This document shows positions 44,175 to 53,709 of a stretch of DNA of 64,000 nucleotides, one piece after another. The position numbers and the translations under genes were made by a program. A model generated the notes under the pieces. The model was not told the origin of the DNA and ran no database searches. It was given only the letters and a program-made list of their open reading frames with translations. The DNA is from Flavobacteriia bacterium. GTDB lineage: Bacteria; Bacteroidota; Bacteroidia; Flavobacteriales_D; Crocinitomicaceae. Positions within the stretch are counted from its first letter, which is position 1; each line of letters starts with the position of its first letter. The stretch covers positions 310,001-374,000 of the forward strand of contig CANFHU010000001.1 in the NCBI GenBank assembly GCA_947446925.1. Reading direction: 5' to 3'.

Positions 44175-44792
44175 ATGAAATTAGCAGATTTTGACACGAT
44201 TATTTTTGATTTAGGCGGTGTAGTAATCAATTTAGAGTATGAACGAACAACGAAAGCTTTTGAAGCTTTGGGGTTGACCAATTTTAATGATCTTTATTCA
44301 CAAGCAGCACAGAGTGGTTTATTTGATGCATTTGAAAAAGGGGAGTGTTCGGTGCAATATTTTATCAATAAGGTGTTGGATTATTTGCCTACAGGAACCC
44401 AAGCAAATCAGGTGGTGGAGGCTTGGAATGCGATGATTTTAGATTTTCCGGTGGAGAATTTAGAATTATTAAAGCGTTTGCAGACCGAGAAACGTACGTT
44501 TTTGTTGAGTAATACAAATGAAATTCACATTCAAAAAGTGCACCATCATTTGCAACAAGTTTCTAAAGAAAAAACGTTACATCCTTATTTTGAGAAGGTT
44601 TATTTTTCTAGTGATATTGGTATGCGCAAACCAGATGCTGAAATTTTTGAATTTGTCTTGAAGGAACAAGGATTAGATCCGGTAAGAACCTTGTTTATTG
44701 ATGATACAGAACAGCATATTTTGGGAGCACAAAAAGTAGGGATTCAAACGTTTCACTTAGGCAAGGGGGAACGTATTTGTGGTTTGTTTTAA
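44175..44792 (+). CDS. HAD-superfamily hydrolase, subfamily IA
   Basis: The 205-residue protein has all four HAD motifs: DLGGVVINL (motif I; the first Asp is in IIFDLGG), LLSNTNE (motif II), RKPDAEIF (motif III) and FIDDTEQHI (motif IV). It resembles YihX-type sugar phosphatases. The substrate is not predictable. It shares a promoter gap with ftsX on the other strand. Confidence 0.88.
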   Translation: MKLADFDTIIFDLGGVVINLEYERTTKAFEALGLTNFNDLYSQAAQSGLFDAFEKGECSVQYFINKVLDYLPTGTQANQVVEAWNAMILDFPVENLELLKRLQTEKRTFLLSNTNEIHIQKVHHHLQQVSKEKTLHPYFEKVYFSSDIGMRKPDAEIFEFVLKEQGLDPVRTLFIDDTEQHILGAQKVGIQTFHLGKGERICGLF

Positions 44793-44795
44793 TTC

Positions 44796-44803
44796 TATCT
44801 TTG
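44796..44803 (+). promoter_or_regulatory. Putative -7 promoter box of pdxJ
   Basis: TATCTTTG matches TAnnTTTG and lies 15 bases before the pdxJ ATG, just past the HAD stop codon. Confidence 0.45.
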
Positions 44804-44818
44804 TAAAAATTTTTTGAC

Positions 44819-45535
44819 ATGCAAACAAAACTAAGCGTTAACATCAATAAAATCGCTACAATACGTAATGCGCGTGGTGGTAATACTCCTAATGTTGAAT
44901 TATCGGCGATTGACTGTGAACGTTTTGGTGCGCATGGAATCACGATACATCCACGACCAGATGAGCGTCATATTACTACGAAGGATACGTATGATTTAGC
45001 AAAAGTTGTAAAAACAGAACTAAACATTGAAGGATATCCAGATCAGCGTTTTATGGAAATGGTTGCAGAAATCAAACCTGCTCAAGCAACGTTGGTTCCT
45101 GATCCACCGCATGTATTGACTTCTAACGCAGGTTGGGACACCGAAAAACACTTGGAGGAGTTACGCAACATTATTACTGAAATCAAAAGTCATGGTGTTC
45201 GAACTTCAATTTTTGTGGATACAGAATTGAAAAACATAGAATACGCTGCAAAAACGGGGGTTGATCGCATCGAATTGTATACAGGTCCTTACGCAGAACA
45301 TTTTCCAATTAATAAAGAAGAAGCAATCGCTCCTTATGTTAAAGCTGCTGAATTGGCTAGGGATTTAGGCATGGAAGTGAATGCAGGTCATGATTTGAGC
45401 CTAGAAAACTTGGCATATTTCAAAAAACACATTCCCTTTTTAGCGGAGGTGTCTATTGGACATGCCTTGATCTCGGATGCCTTGTATTTCGGATTGGAGA
45501 ATACGATTCAGTTGTATTTGAAGGAATTGGTGTGA
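44819..45535 (+). CDS. pdxJ: Pyridoxine 5'-phosphate synthase
   Basis: PdxJ condenses 1-deoxyxylulose 5-phosphate with 3-amino-2-oxopropyl phosphate to pyridoxine 5'-phosphate, the last ring-forming step of DXP-dependent vitamin B6 synthesis. The 238-residue TIM barrel has [28 protein letters not shown], and the C-terminal [14 protein letters not shown] block. Family and length are typical. Confidence 0.95.
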   Translation: MQTKLSVNINKIATIRNARGGNTPNVELSAIDCERFGAHGITIHPRPDERHITTKDTYDLAKVVKTELNIEGYPDQRFMEMVAEIKPAQATLVPDPPHVLTSNAGWDTEKHLEELRNIITEIKSHGVRTSIFVDTELKNIEYAAKTGVDRIELYTGPYAEHFPINKEEAIAPYVKAAELARDLGMEVNAGHDLSLENLAYFKKHIPFLAEVSIGHALISDALYFGLENTIQLYLKELV

Positions 45536-45601
45536 TTTTTCTGTTGGGGTTACTCGCGAGTAACCCCAACAGAAAAATCACGGGTTAATCGCGATTAACC
45601 C
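45532..45601. repeat. Perfect 50-bp palindrome followed by a 20-bp palindrome
   Basis: 45532-45581 is a perfect 50-bp inverted repeat with no unpaired centre (core ACTCGCGAGT). 45582-45601 is a perfect 20-bp one (core AATCGCGATT). Both arms of the long palindrome contain AAAAA/TTTTT tracts. It spans the pdxJ stop codon and the convergent ABC gene's last codons, so it probably acts as a bidirectional terminator. Confidence 0.85.
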
Positions 45602-46289
45602 TAACGGTGAAATAGGTTTCTAGTTCTGAAAGGGTTTCCTCTGTTTTTGGTTTGTCTTCAATCACCTTTCCTTTTTCTAATAAAATCATGCGGTCACTTA
45701 TTTCCGTGATGTGTGCTAAATCGTGACTGGAAATCAGCATAGTCATACCTTTTTGGTGTCGTTTTTTGAGTGTGTTTTTCAACCATGATTGAGAAGTTGG
45801 ATCTAAAAATGAAAATGGTTCATCTAGGATGAGAAGTTCAGGGTTAGGCAATAACGCACCTAAAATTCCAATTTTGTTTCTATTTCCTGCGGACAATTCA
45901 CGGATCAAGGTTTTTGCTTTTGCTTCAATCGAAAAAAATGCAGTATGCTCAGCAAAAAATGCATCGCGTTGTTCGTTTGAAATTTTGTGCAGTGATGCTA
46001 CAAACGACAGGTATTCATAGGGAGTCAAGTAGGGAATTAAAAAACTTTCATTTAGAAACGAGCCGGTATAAAACTTCCATGCTTCCGTTTCATTGACAGG
46101 TACATTTTTGGAATATACCGTTCCAGCATTTGCTTGAATGATGTCTAAAATTAAACTTAGCAAGGTCGATTTTCCTGCGCCATTATTTCCAACTAAACCG
46201 ATACTTTCTCCTTGATTTATGGTCAATGAAGGTACATCTAGCACGGTAATTTTATTGTATTGTTTTTGGATGTCTTGAATGTTGATCAT
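45585..46289 (-). CDS. ABC transporter ATP-binding protein
   Basis: The 234-residue ATPase has Walker A GNNGAGKST (about 34-42), signature LSAGNRNKIG, Walker B LLILDEPFSFLDP and the H-loop SSHDLAH. It pairs with the DUF5687 membrane protein at 46802-48271, from which it is now separated by a two-gene insert. Substrate unknown. Its last codons lie within the palindrome at 45582-45601. Confidence 0.93.
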   Translation of the reverse strand: MINIQDIQKQYNKITVLDVPSLTINQGESIGLVGNNGAGKSTLLSLILDIIQANAGTVYSKNVPVNETEAWKFYTGSFLNESFLIPYLTPYEYLSFVASLHKISNEQRDAFFAEHTAFFSIEAKAKTLIRELSAGNRNKIGILGALLPNPELLILDEPFSFLDPTSQSWLKNTLKKRHQKGMTMLISSHDLAHITEISDRMILLEKGKVIEDKPKTEETLSELETYFTVRVNRD

Positions 46290-46293
46290 GAAA

Positions 46294-46524
46294 TTATTTT
46301 AAAAGGGCATGTAAAGAAATGTCTTCATCAATTAGTGGCCAATGTATACCATAACCAGAAGGGGATACTTTATACAAAGCACGTTCAATATCTGTGGCAT
46401 TTAATAATTTTTTTGAAACTTGATTCAAGTCAATATTTACAATGTCATTATCCGTTTTAATAACCATAAAATGATTGTTAAAAGTGATGTCTAAGACGAT
46501 ATGCTCTTTTACAGAATTATTCAT
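46294..46524 (-). CDS. DUF2442 family protein
   Basis: This 76-residue protein fits DUF2442 (DITFNNHFMVIKTDN ... YGIHWPLIDEDISLHALL). Such genes are often found next to DUF4160 genes, as here with a 4-base ATGA overlap. The pair has a toxin-antitoxin-like layout, but I know of no firm functional proof. Confidence 0.85.
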   Translation of the reverse strand: MNNSVKEHIVLDITFNNHFMVIKTDNDIVNIDLNQVSKKLLNATDIERALYKVSPSGYGIHWPLIDEDISLHALLK

Positions 46525-46769
46525 TTTTCAAAATATTTATACCAACTATCTACGATTAAATCAAAGTGTTGATAGATTATTTTTTTAATTTCTTTGCGAT
46601 CTTTTTGATTCAAATTATATGCGTACGCTTCCTTCAATTCTACTGATTCTTCAAGAATCCAAAATTTACATTCCATATCTGCTTTTTCAGCGTGAATATG
46701 AATAGGTTCATTTCCTTCATTTGAATAAAAAAACAATCTCCAACCGAAAATATAAACTATTGTGGGCAT
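46521..46769 (-). CDS. DUF4160 family protein
   Basis: This 82-residue protein starts MPTIVYIFGWRLFFYSNEGN and has the DUF4160 HIHAEKADMECKFWI block. An ATG two codons upstream is also possible. It overlaps the DUF2442 gene by 4 bases. The two stand between the ATPase and membrane genes of an ABC transporter on the same strand. Confidence 0.85.
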   Translation of the reverse strand: MPTIVYIFGWRLFFYSNEGNEPIHIHAEKADMECKFWILEESVELKEAYAYNLNQKDRKEIKKIIYQHFDLIVDSWYKYFEK

Positions 46770-46801
46770 AATCAAAAATACAAAATATTTATCATTTATT
46801 C

Positions 46802-48271
46802 TCAGCTTCTAAACCCTTCTGCCAGTTTGTGTTTTTGTTCGTGAAATTTTCGTTCGATAACTCCTAACCAGTATGAATTAGTTGCAATACCAAGGATTCC
46901 AAGTCCTAGGAGAATGTAGTAGGTCAATAGTACATTCCCAAGTAAATAGCAAATACCGTGTATACAAAAAGGTATTAGCAGTACTGGAATTAACGGGATA
47001 AAATTCCGGAAGTTAAATCCTTGTATATCAAATTTTTTATTTTGGGAGATATCGAAAGGTTGGTACTTAAAATTCGCTACATAAAAATAGAGGTAGGGGA
47101 AAGTTCCTAATCCATAAACAAGCAATGCGAGATTGATTAAAGGAATTCTTGCATCTAGAAAATAGTATGGGATTGTTAATAGATAGGATAATATCATTGC
47201 AAATGCATAGATAATGTATTTTACACGAAACAATGTTTTTATTGGTAATGCTAAGGTCATGAGTCCATCAAAATGGGAGCTATATCCAGAAAGCGTGATT
47301 TGTCCTAAATTCATGATAATTCCAGAACACATAAATACCCCTACAAAAATGCTTTTATAGGAGTTGACATTGTAAGAATCGTTCGTGTAAAAAATCATTC
47401 CATAGAACAAGAAAAATATTCCGGAAAAAAGCATGGATTTTGTTTTTTTGTTGCGAATCATAAATTTTAATTCTAGCATAATCAAATGTCCAATGTTTCC
47501 ATATTTTTCAAGGTAATGAAAAGTGATTAATTTGCTCGAAGTTGTTTTCTTAGAACTTATTGCTTCGTCATAACGATTTTTTAGCAGTAATTGGTAGGTA
47601 AATCGGTAAGAAACAAACACAAGCAGGATAGGAAATATAACCATCCACGGATGATGCATGGCAGTATTTATTAGCCAAAAATATCCTTTAGATAATGCTA
47701 TGATGCCACGATTTTCTAGTGTTAGAAGCACAAGAACTGCGGTAAATAGAAGAATCGCTAGAAAAGTTTTTTTGCTAAAAATGAATTTTACACCGAGACT
47801 CAAAAAATTCACCATCATTATTCCACCATAGATGTAGCAAAACCATACGATACTTTCAACTATTGAATATTCCTGTATAACATGAACGAAGAAAAAAGGC
47901 AGTAAAAGTAAAAATGCAAGCACATTGAAAAAACTGAAGATGCTTGAAATCAAAGGAAAGTGGAAAAGTTTTTTTTTCGAAAAAGGGAGGGATAAGTAAT
48001 GTTGAATATCTAGTAACGAGATGGTTTGAAACTTGAATCGCAAAACAAAATCTACCAAATAATAACTAAAAACGAAACGTGTAAACATTTCTAATATAGA
48101 GTTGTTTGGATACAAATCAAAAATCATTTTATCAGCGAGTACGCCAAAAAATCCGAAAATAACCAAAAAATATAACGAAATTAAGGAAAGAAAAATTGAA
48201 GCGACGATGGATTTTTTCCAGAAAAACGATCGTATTCTTTGTAGGTAAAGATGTTTGAGGAGGAGGAGCAT
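46802..48271 (-). CDS. DUF5687 family ABC-type membrane protein
   Basis: The 489-residue protein has about twelve membrane helices and begins MLLLLKHLYLQRIRSFFWKK. It fits the Bacteroidetes DUF5687 family, which occurs next to an ABC ATPase and is thought to be the permease half. The ATPase at 45585-46289 is the likely partner. Exported substrate unknown. Confidence 0.85.
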   Translation of the reverse strand: MLLLLKHLYLQRIRSFFWKKSIVASIFLSLISLYFLVIFGFFGVLADKMIFDLYPNNSILEMFTRFVFSYYLVDFVLRFKFQTISLLDIQHYLSLPFSKKKLFHFPLISSIFSFFNVLAFLLLLPFFFVHVIQEYSIVESIVWFCYIYGGIMMVNFLSLGVKFIFSKKTFLAILLFTAVLVLLTLENRGIIALSKGYFWLINTAMHHPWMVIFPILLVFVSYRFTYQLLLKNRYDEAISSKKTTSSKLITFHYLEKYGNIGHLIMLELKFMIRNKKTKSMLFSGIFFLFYGMIFYTNDSYNVNSYKSIFVGVFMCSGIIMNLGQITLSGYSSHFDGLMTLALPIKTLFRVKYIIYAFAMILSYLLTIPYYFLDARIPLINLALLVYGLGTFPYLYFYVANFKYQPFDISQNKKFDIQGFNFRNFIPLIPVLLIPFCIHGICYLLGNVLLTYYILLGLGILGIATNSYWLGVIERKFHEQKHKLAEGFRS

Positions 48272-48282
48272 GAGACTTAAAT

Positions 48283-48357
48283 TTCCCTCCTTGAGGAGGG
48301 ATTAAGGGAGGTGATTAAGTTGTCACCCACCTAAATCCTCTCTCAAAGGAGGAAGAA
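48283..48357. repeat. Dispersed palindromic repeat, CCCTCC family, copy 3, arms reversed
   Basis: TTCCCTCCTTGAGGAGGG to GGGAGGTGA (48283-48314) is followed by a degraded CACCCACCTAAATCCTC...GGAGG arm (48324-48352). The order of the two arms is the reverse of the copies at 8739 and 27249. It fills the gap between the permease and M16 genes. Confidence 0.75.
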
Positions 48358-48363
48358 CAATAA

Positions 48364-51243
48364 TTAATCGATTCTAATTTGATTTGGTTTTACAACTTCA
48401 ATTTCACCGAATTTTGCTAATTTCTTTTTGTCTACTAGTTTAAGGTTTCCATAAACGGTAATTAAACGAGGACGATTTACTAGATTCGTGTTGTAGAAAT
48501 CAACGATATTATCGAATGTAAGAGATTTGTAAAGTGGGTAAAGTTCGTAATTTCTAGAATTTGTTAATCCTAATTCTCTATAATATTCAATGTTAGTTGA
48601 AATATACCTGAAATTTGGATATTCAGATGATATGGAATTTATTAGACCAGATTTTACCATTTCAATTCTTTCTGGTTTTTTTGGCATGAATTGGATTATG
48701 CTATCCATAACTTCTATTGCTTCATTGGATTTATCCATTTGACAAGCTAAATAACTTGAAAAGTTTCCTGGATCATTCTTTTTATAAGGACTTTCAAAAG
48801 CGCCACTTGTAGTATAAACTAACGAACGATATTCTCTTATTTCTTGCATTAATATCCCGGAGAACCCATCTGCAAAATAAGAGTTAAATGCATATGCATA
48901 CGCTAAATCTTTATTAGTAATGGAAAAATTTGGAGTATTCATATAAAAATAAATTTGACCTTGTACTGCCTTTTTATCGTTTACTAAGTACACTTTGTTT
49001 TTTATAATCGGCAAAGTTGATTTATCACTATATGAAATTGATTTAACACCTTTATCTCCTGGAAAAATACTTTCAATATTTTTTTGGATAATTGCTTCAG
49101 GAGTATTTCCCACAAAATGCCAATTGGTTTTGTAATTCTCCGTTTTATGGTAGATTTCTAATATATCTTTTGCGGTTATTTTATTTAATTCTTTTAAAGG
49201 AATACGAGAAATGTATTTGGATTCTTTTCCATAACGTGCATAGTCTAATAAAATTTTACCCATTAAATCTGGACTTTTCACTTCCGCTTCACGATTTGCT
49301 TTTTCACCATCCAACATTGTTTTTACAGCTTGATCATCTAATATTGGTTCATAAACGAGCGTTTTTATCAATGGTAAAGCTTTAGTTAAATTTCCTTCTA
49401 AACCAGAAAACTCGATAGTAAAACGATTTTCAGAAGTGAATGCTCTATAGGAAATTCCATACATTGCGAAAGCTTGTTTTAATTTATCTCTTGATAATTC
49501 TTTCGTATAAAAATTATTAAATAAATACGCGGCAGCATCTAAGTTGGCAATTGAATCACTACCAATTGAACGAACCAATTTTAAGGTAAAAATGTCGTTG
49601 TAAGGATTTGGTGTCAAGTAAAAGTTACTTGTTCCAAATAATTGCGTCAATTTTGCGTCTTTTTCGAAATCCAATATTTTTGGTGCACCGGATTCTTTCA
49701 TGTTTGCTAAGAAATTTTTACAAAAAGCGGATTCAATTTTTTGGTCAGCAACTACCGGTTCAAATCCAGGTTTTTCTAAAGTAGTTTTATCTGGGAATCC
49801 CATGGATGAACGCAATGTAAAATGATTATCAATTAAATATGTATTCGCAACGCGTATAATATCTGTTTTCGAAATTTGGTTGATTTGATTAATTTGAGCG
49901 ATGTATTCTTCCCAAGATGAACCTTCGCTAAATAAGGTAACCAATGTCATACATTTACTGTGTTCATCTTCTAATTGTTCTTTGCGTTCCCGTTCAATTT
50001 CTTGTTGAATGATGCGAATGTTCGTATCTGAAAATTCTCCTTTTTTCAATTTTTCAATTTCAGCATAAATCAATTTTTCTGCCTCCTCAAAACTTTGTCC
50101 GATAATTTTCGGTCCGAATACTATAGCCGCAGCACCATCGTCGTTATAGGTTAAGTTACTAACTGCAGAAAATAGCAGATTACCATTGAGTTGCAATTTA
50201 TTTAAACTTCCTGTTTCGGAGGCATTGTTTAACAAACGTAAACAAATTTCCATTGGAATTTGGTCTTTATGACGTGAGCCAAAGGTTTTATATGCTAATA
50301 CACCAAATTTGATAGGTGTACGTTTCACCTCCATAATCTCTGGTTTCTCAAATTTACTTTGTGGGTAATTTGGAAATGTAGGTACAACTCCAGAACGCAG
50401 TTTGGAGAATTTTTCTTTGATGCTTGCGGTAGTAATAGCGACATCAAAATTTCCAGAAATCACTAAGGCCATGTTATTTGCAACGTAGTAATCGTTGAAA
50501 TATTTATACATTTTAGTAAGAGACGGGTTTTTTAAATGTTCAACAGTTCCAATGGTAGACTGAGTTCCATATGGATGAGATGCAAATACTTTGGTATGTA
50601 AATCTTCAATTAGACTTCTGAATGGATTATCCATTCCTCTATTTTTTTCTTCATAAACTACTTCTAATTCAGATTGAAATGAACGGAAAACAGGATTTTG
50701 AAAACGATGTGCGTATAAATCTAACCATTTGTCTATTTGCGTTGCTGGAAATGCATTGTGGTAAACGGTCATATCATTTGCTGTAAATGCATTTAATTCA
50801 GTACCTCCAATACTTTTAATTAATTTATCAAATTCGGTTGGATTTGCGTATTTAGCAGCTTGAACACTCTGACGATTGATTAATTTTTGGATGTTTTTAC
50901 GTTGTGCTTCGTCTTTCGTATGCCCCAATAAATCGTAATAGTAAACGATTGAGTCTAAGAAAGGTTTTTCTTTTGCATAATCCGTTGTACCTAATTCTGT
51001 AGTACCTTTAAATAATAAATGTTCTAAATAGTGTGCCATCCCAGTAGCATCTGCAGGATCATTTTTACTCCCTGCTTTTATCGCTACCGCACCATATACT
51101 CCAACTGCATGTGGATCAGGATTTAGAATAACGGTTAAGCCATTATCTAGCACAAACTTTTGAATATTAAATGCATTTTGTTGTCCAAAAACATTTGTTA
51201 CTAGGAGTAATAGAAAGGCTATGGATAGCGTAATTTTTTTCAT
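48364..51243 (-). CDS. M16 family zinc metallopeptidase, secreted, two-domain
   Basis: This 959-residue protein has a signal peptide (MKKITLSIAFLLLLVTNVFG) and two M16 repeats. The N-terminal half carries the zinc motif H71-Y-L-E74-H75, with the distal Glu in VVYEEKNRG near residue 211. The C-terminal half (about 530-959) lacks the HxxEH, as usual for pitrilysin-type enzymes. It probably degrades peptides in the periplasm. Confidence 0.93.
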   Translation of the reverse strand: MKKITLSIAFLLLLVTNVFGQQNAFNIQKFVLDNGLTVILNPDPHAVGVYGAVAIKAGSKNDPADATGMAHYLEHLLFKGTTELGTTDYAKEKPFLDSIVYYYDLLGHTKDEAQRKNIQKLINRQSVQAAKYANPTEFDKLIKSIGGTELNAFTANDMTVYHNAFPATQIDKWLDLYAHRFQNPVFRSFQSELEVVYEEKNRGMDNPFRSLIEDLHTKVFASHPYGTQSTIGTVEHLKNPSLTKMYKYFNDYYVANNMALVISGNFDVAITTASIKEKFSKLRSGVVPTFPNYPQSKFEKPEIMEVKRTPIKFGVLAYKTFGSRHKDQIPMEICLRLLNNASETGSLNKLQLNGNLLFSAVSNLTYNDDGAAAIVFGPKIIGQSFEEAEKLIYAEIEKLKKGEFSDTNIRIIQQEIERERKEQLEDEHSKCMTLVTLFSEGSSWEEYIAQINQINQISKTDIIRVANTYLIDNHFTLRSSMGFPDKTTLEKPGFEPVVADQKIESAFCKNFLANMKESGAPKILDFEKDAKLTQLFGTSNFYLTPNPYNDIFTLKLVRSIGSDSIANLDAAAYLFNNFYTKELSRDKLKQAFAMYGISYRAFTSENRFTIEFSGLEGNLTKALPLIKTLVYEPILDDQAVKTMLDGEKANREAEVKSPDLMGKILLDYARYGKESKYISRIPLKELNKITAKDILEIYHKTENYKTNWHFVGNTPEAIIQKNIESIFPGDKGVKSISYSDKSTLPIIKNKVYLVNDKKAVQGQIYFYMNTPNFSITNKDLAYAYAFNSYFADGFSGILMQEIREYRSLVYTTSGAFESPYKKNDPGNFSSYLACQMDKSNEAIEVMDSIIQFMPKKPERIEMVKSGLINSISSEYPNFRYISTNIEYYRELGLTNSRNYELYPLYKSLTFDNIVDFYNTNLVNRPRLITVYGNLKLVDKKKLAKFGEIEVVKPNQIRID

Positions 51244-51382
51244 TTTGTAAAATTTAGAATCGCAATATTACGAATATTAATGGAATCTATTCTAGGTATA
51301 AATACTTGTATATTAATTTATCTGCTATTAAACACAACATTTTTTCAATTACTACGTATAGAAGCATAACTAACGATTTGGT

Positions 51383-52672
51383 ATGCGTAATTGGACCATA
51401 GTGCTTATACTTTTTTATTGGATGTCTTCGTTTGCATTTTCGCAAGAGACCTATGATAATTGTGCATCAGCATTAAATATATGTCCCAATGATACGCTTC
51501 TAGTTACAAATTATGCTGCCACGAGTACTAAATGCATTAATTGCGAAGATGATTTTACGAAAGTGGTCTGCTTTCCTGCTAAAAATACAATTTGGCTGAC
51601 ATTTACGACAAATGATTCAGGAGGTGATGTACAATTAATGTTAGATAATATCGTTTATAAAACCAATCCAAATCAAGCAAACGTTTTGAACGTGGCAATG
51701 GTAAAAGCAGTGTTGCCTTGTGATCCAACTACCTATACCTTGGTTGGTAATTGTGTTTCTAATGGAACAACGAGTTTGAGCATTTCAGCAGTAAATTTAC
51801 CGGCAAATACAACTTATTATGTGTTAATTTCTGGAGGAGTAACTGCAGGTGCTTCCATTCCTGCAGAGGCGCAAATACGATTACATATGTTAGGTACAGG
51901 TGTATCTAGACCAATCCCTACCATTTCTGTTTTTTCTTCAAAGCAAAAATTATGTAAAAATGAAACGATACGAATCGGTAGTCAATTATTTAATTGTAAA
52001 GATTCTTCAACGTACCACTGGTATATTAATGATACATTGGTTGCAAAAACAGATTCTTCCTTTTTTGAAACAAATCGTTTGAAAGAAGGGGATGTGGTAA
52101 CTGTTTCAAATACCTGTTTTACAAAATGTAACGTTGAAGTTTTTGCGAAAACGAAGGTTTTTTCAGTGATTGATTTTGTGGTAGATGCCGGAAAAGATAC
52201 AACGATTCATGAAGGAGAAACCATTCAATTACAAGGGCTTACTAATGGAGATAATTATGTTTGGAATCCAACGATAGCGAATAGTACCTCTCTACAACCA
52301 TTTGTTCATCCAATAATTACTACTACTTATTCTTTGATTGCCAATTATCAAGGATGTACTTTAATGGATGCAGTTCGCGTAAAAGTGCTACAGCGTGCTT
52401 TGGATGCTGTTACCAGTTTTAGTCCGAATGGGGATGGCATAAACGATACTTGGTTGGTTCCATATTTAGAAGATTATCCAAATTGTGAAGTTAAAATTTA
52501 TACACGATGGGGTCAACCTGTATTTGAAACTACGGGATATTCCTACAAAAAATCATGGGATGGCACCTACAATGGAAGTGTGGTGGATGAAGGCGTTTAT
52601 TTTTACATTATTCATTTAAGAGATACAATTAATAACGCTCCAATGCAGGGCACAGTAACGGTTATTCGATGA
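51383..52672 (+). CDS. T9SS type B sorting domain protein (gliding-motility C-terminal domain)
   Basis: The 429-residue protein has a signal peptide (MRNWTIVLILFYWMSSFAFS), a Cys-rich N-terminal region, an Ig-like middle, and the CHU_C domain at the end, with SFSPNGDGINDTW, VKIYTRWGQPVFE and GTYNGSVVDEGVYFY. The last domain is the type B export signal for the type IX secretion system. It overlaps the PorP/SprF gene by 4 bases, the usual pairing in which the second protein anchors the first. Confidence 0.9.
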   Translation: MRNWTIVLILFYWMSSFAFSQETYDNCASALNICPNDTLLVTNYAATSTKCINCEDDFTKVVCFPAKNTIWLTFTTNDSGGDVQLMLDNIVYKTNPNQANVLNVAMVKAVLPCDPTTYTLVGNCVSNGTTSLSISAVNLPANTTYYVLISGGVTAGASIPAEAQIRLHMLGTGVSRPIPTISVFSSKQKLCKNETIRIGSQLFNCKDSSTYHWYINDTLVAKTDSSFFETNRLKEGDVVTVSNTCFTKCNVEVFAKTKVFSVIDFVVDAGKDTTIHEGETIQLQGLTNGDNYVWNPTIANSTSLQPFVHPIITTTYSLIANYQGCTLMDAVRVKVLQRALDAVTSFSPNGDGINDTWLVPYLEDYPNCEVKIYTRWGQPVFETTGYSYKKSWDGTYNGSVVDEGVYFYIIHLRDTINNAPMQGTVTVIR

Positions 52673-53595
52673 AAAGATTCTGGACGAATATTGTTTTTAT
52701 GGTTTCTGTGTTGTTAGTCCAAGCGCAGCAAGAAACGCAATATTCCCAATGGATGTGGAATCATGTTGCGTATAATCCTGCTATTGCTGGCATACAGAAT
52801 TGTTCTAAGGTAAAGACCATGAGTCGTTTGCAATGGGTCGGTTTTGACGGCGCGCCAATTAGTAACCTAATTACGTTTACTACACCAATAAAGACAAAAC
52901 GTACCCAAATGTTTAGTCCTCGTCAAGGTTTTGGGGTTAAATTTGAGCGCGATGATATTGGTCCGTTTACAAGTAATGGTTTGTCATTTACCTACGCGGT
53001 GCATTTTAATTTTACACAAACTACACGCATTTCCTTTGGTGTAAATCTTGGCGTAAAGCAGATGACCTTTTCCAATCGAACTATTACGACCTACCAAGCG
53101 GATCCAGCGACACAAAAGAGTAGTACTTTTTATTCTCCGATTGCTAGTTTTGGTACCTGGTGGGATGGGAAAAATTATTTTGTAGGATTAAGTTTAGATC
53201 AACTAACCGCTTCTAAATGGACTGGTATGGGAGTACAATCCTATTATCGTTTGCATTATAATTTATCGAGTGGATTTCGATATTTGGTGAATGATTCTTA
53301 TACCATTGTTCCTAATTTATTAGTTAAAAAAACAATAAATTCCCCCGTATCTATTGATTTAAATACCTTTTTAGATTTTAAAGATGCATTCAAAATTGGA
53401 CTAGGTATTCGAAATAATGAGTCTTTTATTGGAATGCTGCAAGTACGATTTAAAGATCAATTTGCTTTTGGGTATTCGGTTGACTTCATAAGTTCCAAAA
53501 TAAATACGGTAGCATTGATGACCCATGAATTGTCTTTCCATTACTCTTCGTGTGAAACGAGACCAACCGATAAATTATCTTGTCCTTTGTTTTAG
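52669..53595 (+). CDS. PorP/SprF family type IX secretion membrane protein
   Basis: The 308-residue protein has a signal peptide and begins its mature part with QQETQYSQWMWNHVAYNPAIAG, the hallmark of PorP/SprF. The rest is a 14-strand-like outer-membrane barrel pattern. PorP/SprF proteins help the secretion or surface attachment of a partner T9SS substrate, here the protein at 51383-52672. Core T9SS genes are not in the window. Confidence 0.93.
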   Translation: MKRFWTNIVFMVSVLLVQAQQETQYSQWMWNHVAYNPAIAGIQNCSKVKTMSRLQWVGFDGAPISNLITFTTPIKTKRTQMFSPRQGFGVKFERDDIGPFTSNGLSFTYAVHFNFTQTTRISFGVNLGVKQMTFSNRTITTYQADPATQKSSTFYSPIASFGTWWDGKNYFVGLSLDQLTASKWTGMGVQSYYRLHYNLSSGFRYLVNDSYTIVPNLLVKKTINSPVSIDLNTFLDFKDAFKIGLGIRNNESFIGMLQVRFKDQFAFGYSVDFISSKINTVALMTHELSFHYSSCETRPTDKLSCPLF

Positions 53596-53709
53596 CGACT
53601 TTACAATCGAGTTTCTAAAAATTTGGTGTTTAAAACTATTAATTTGATCAAGGATAAGCATACTTCTAATTACGATATTTGTTAGTCAAGTAAACCACAA
53701 CTAACTAGT

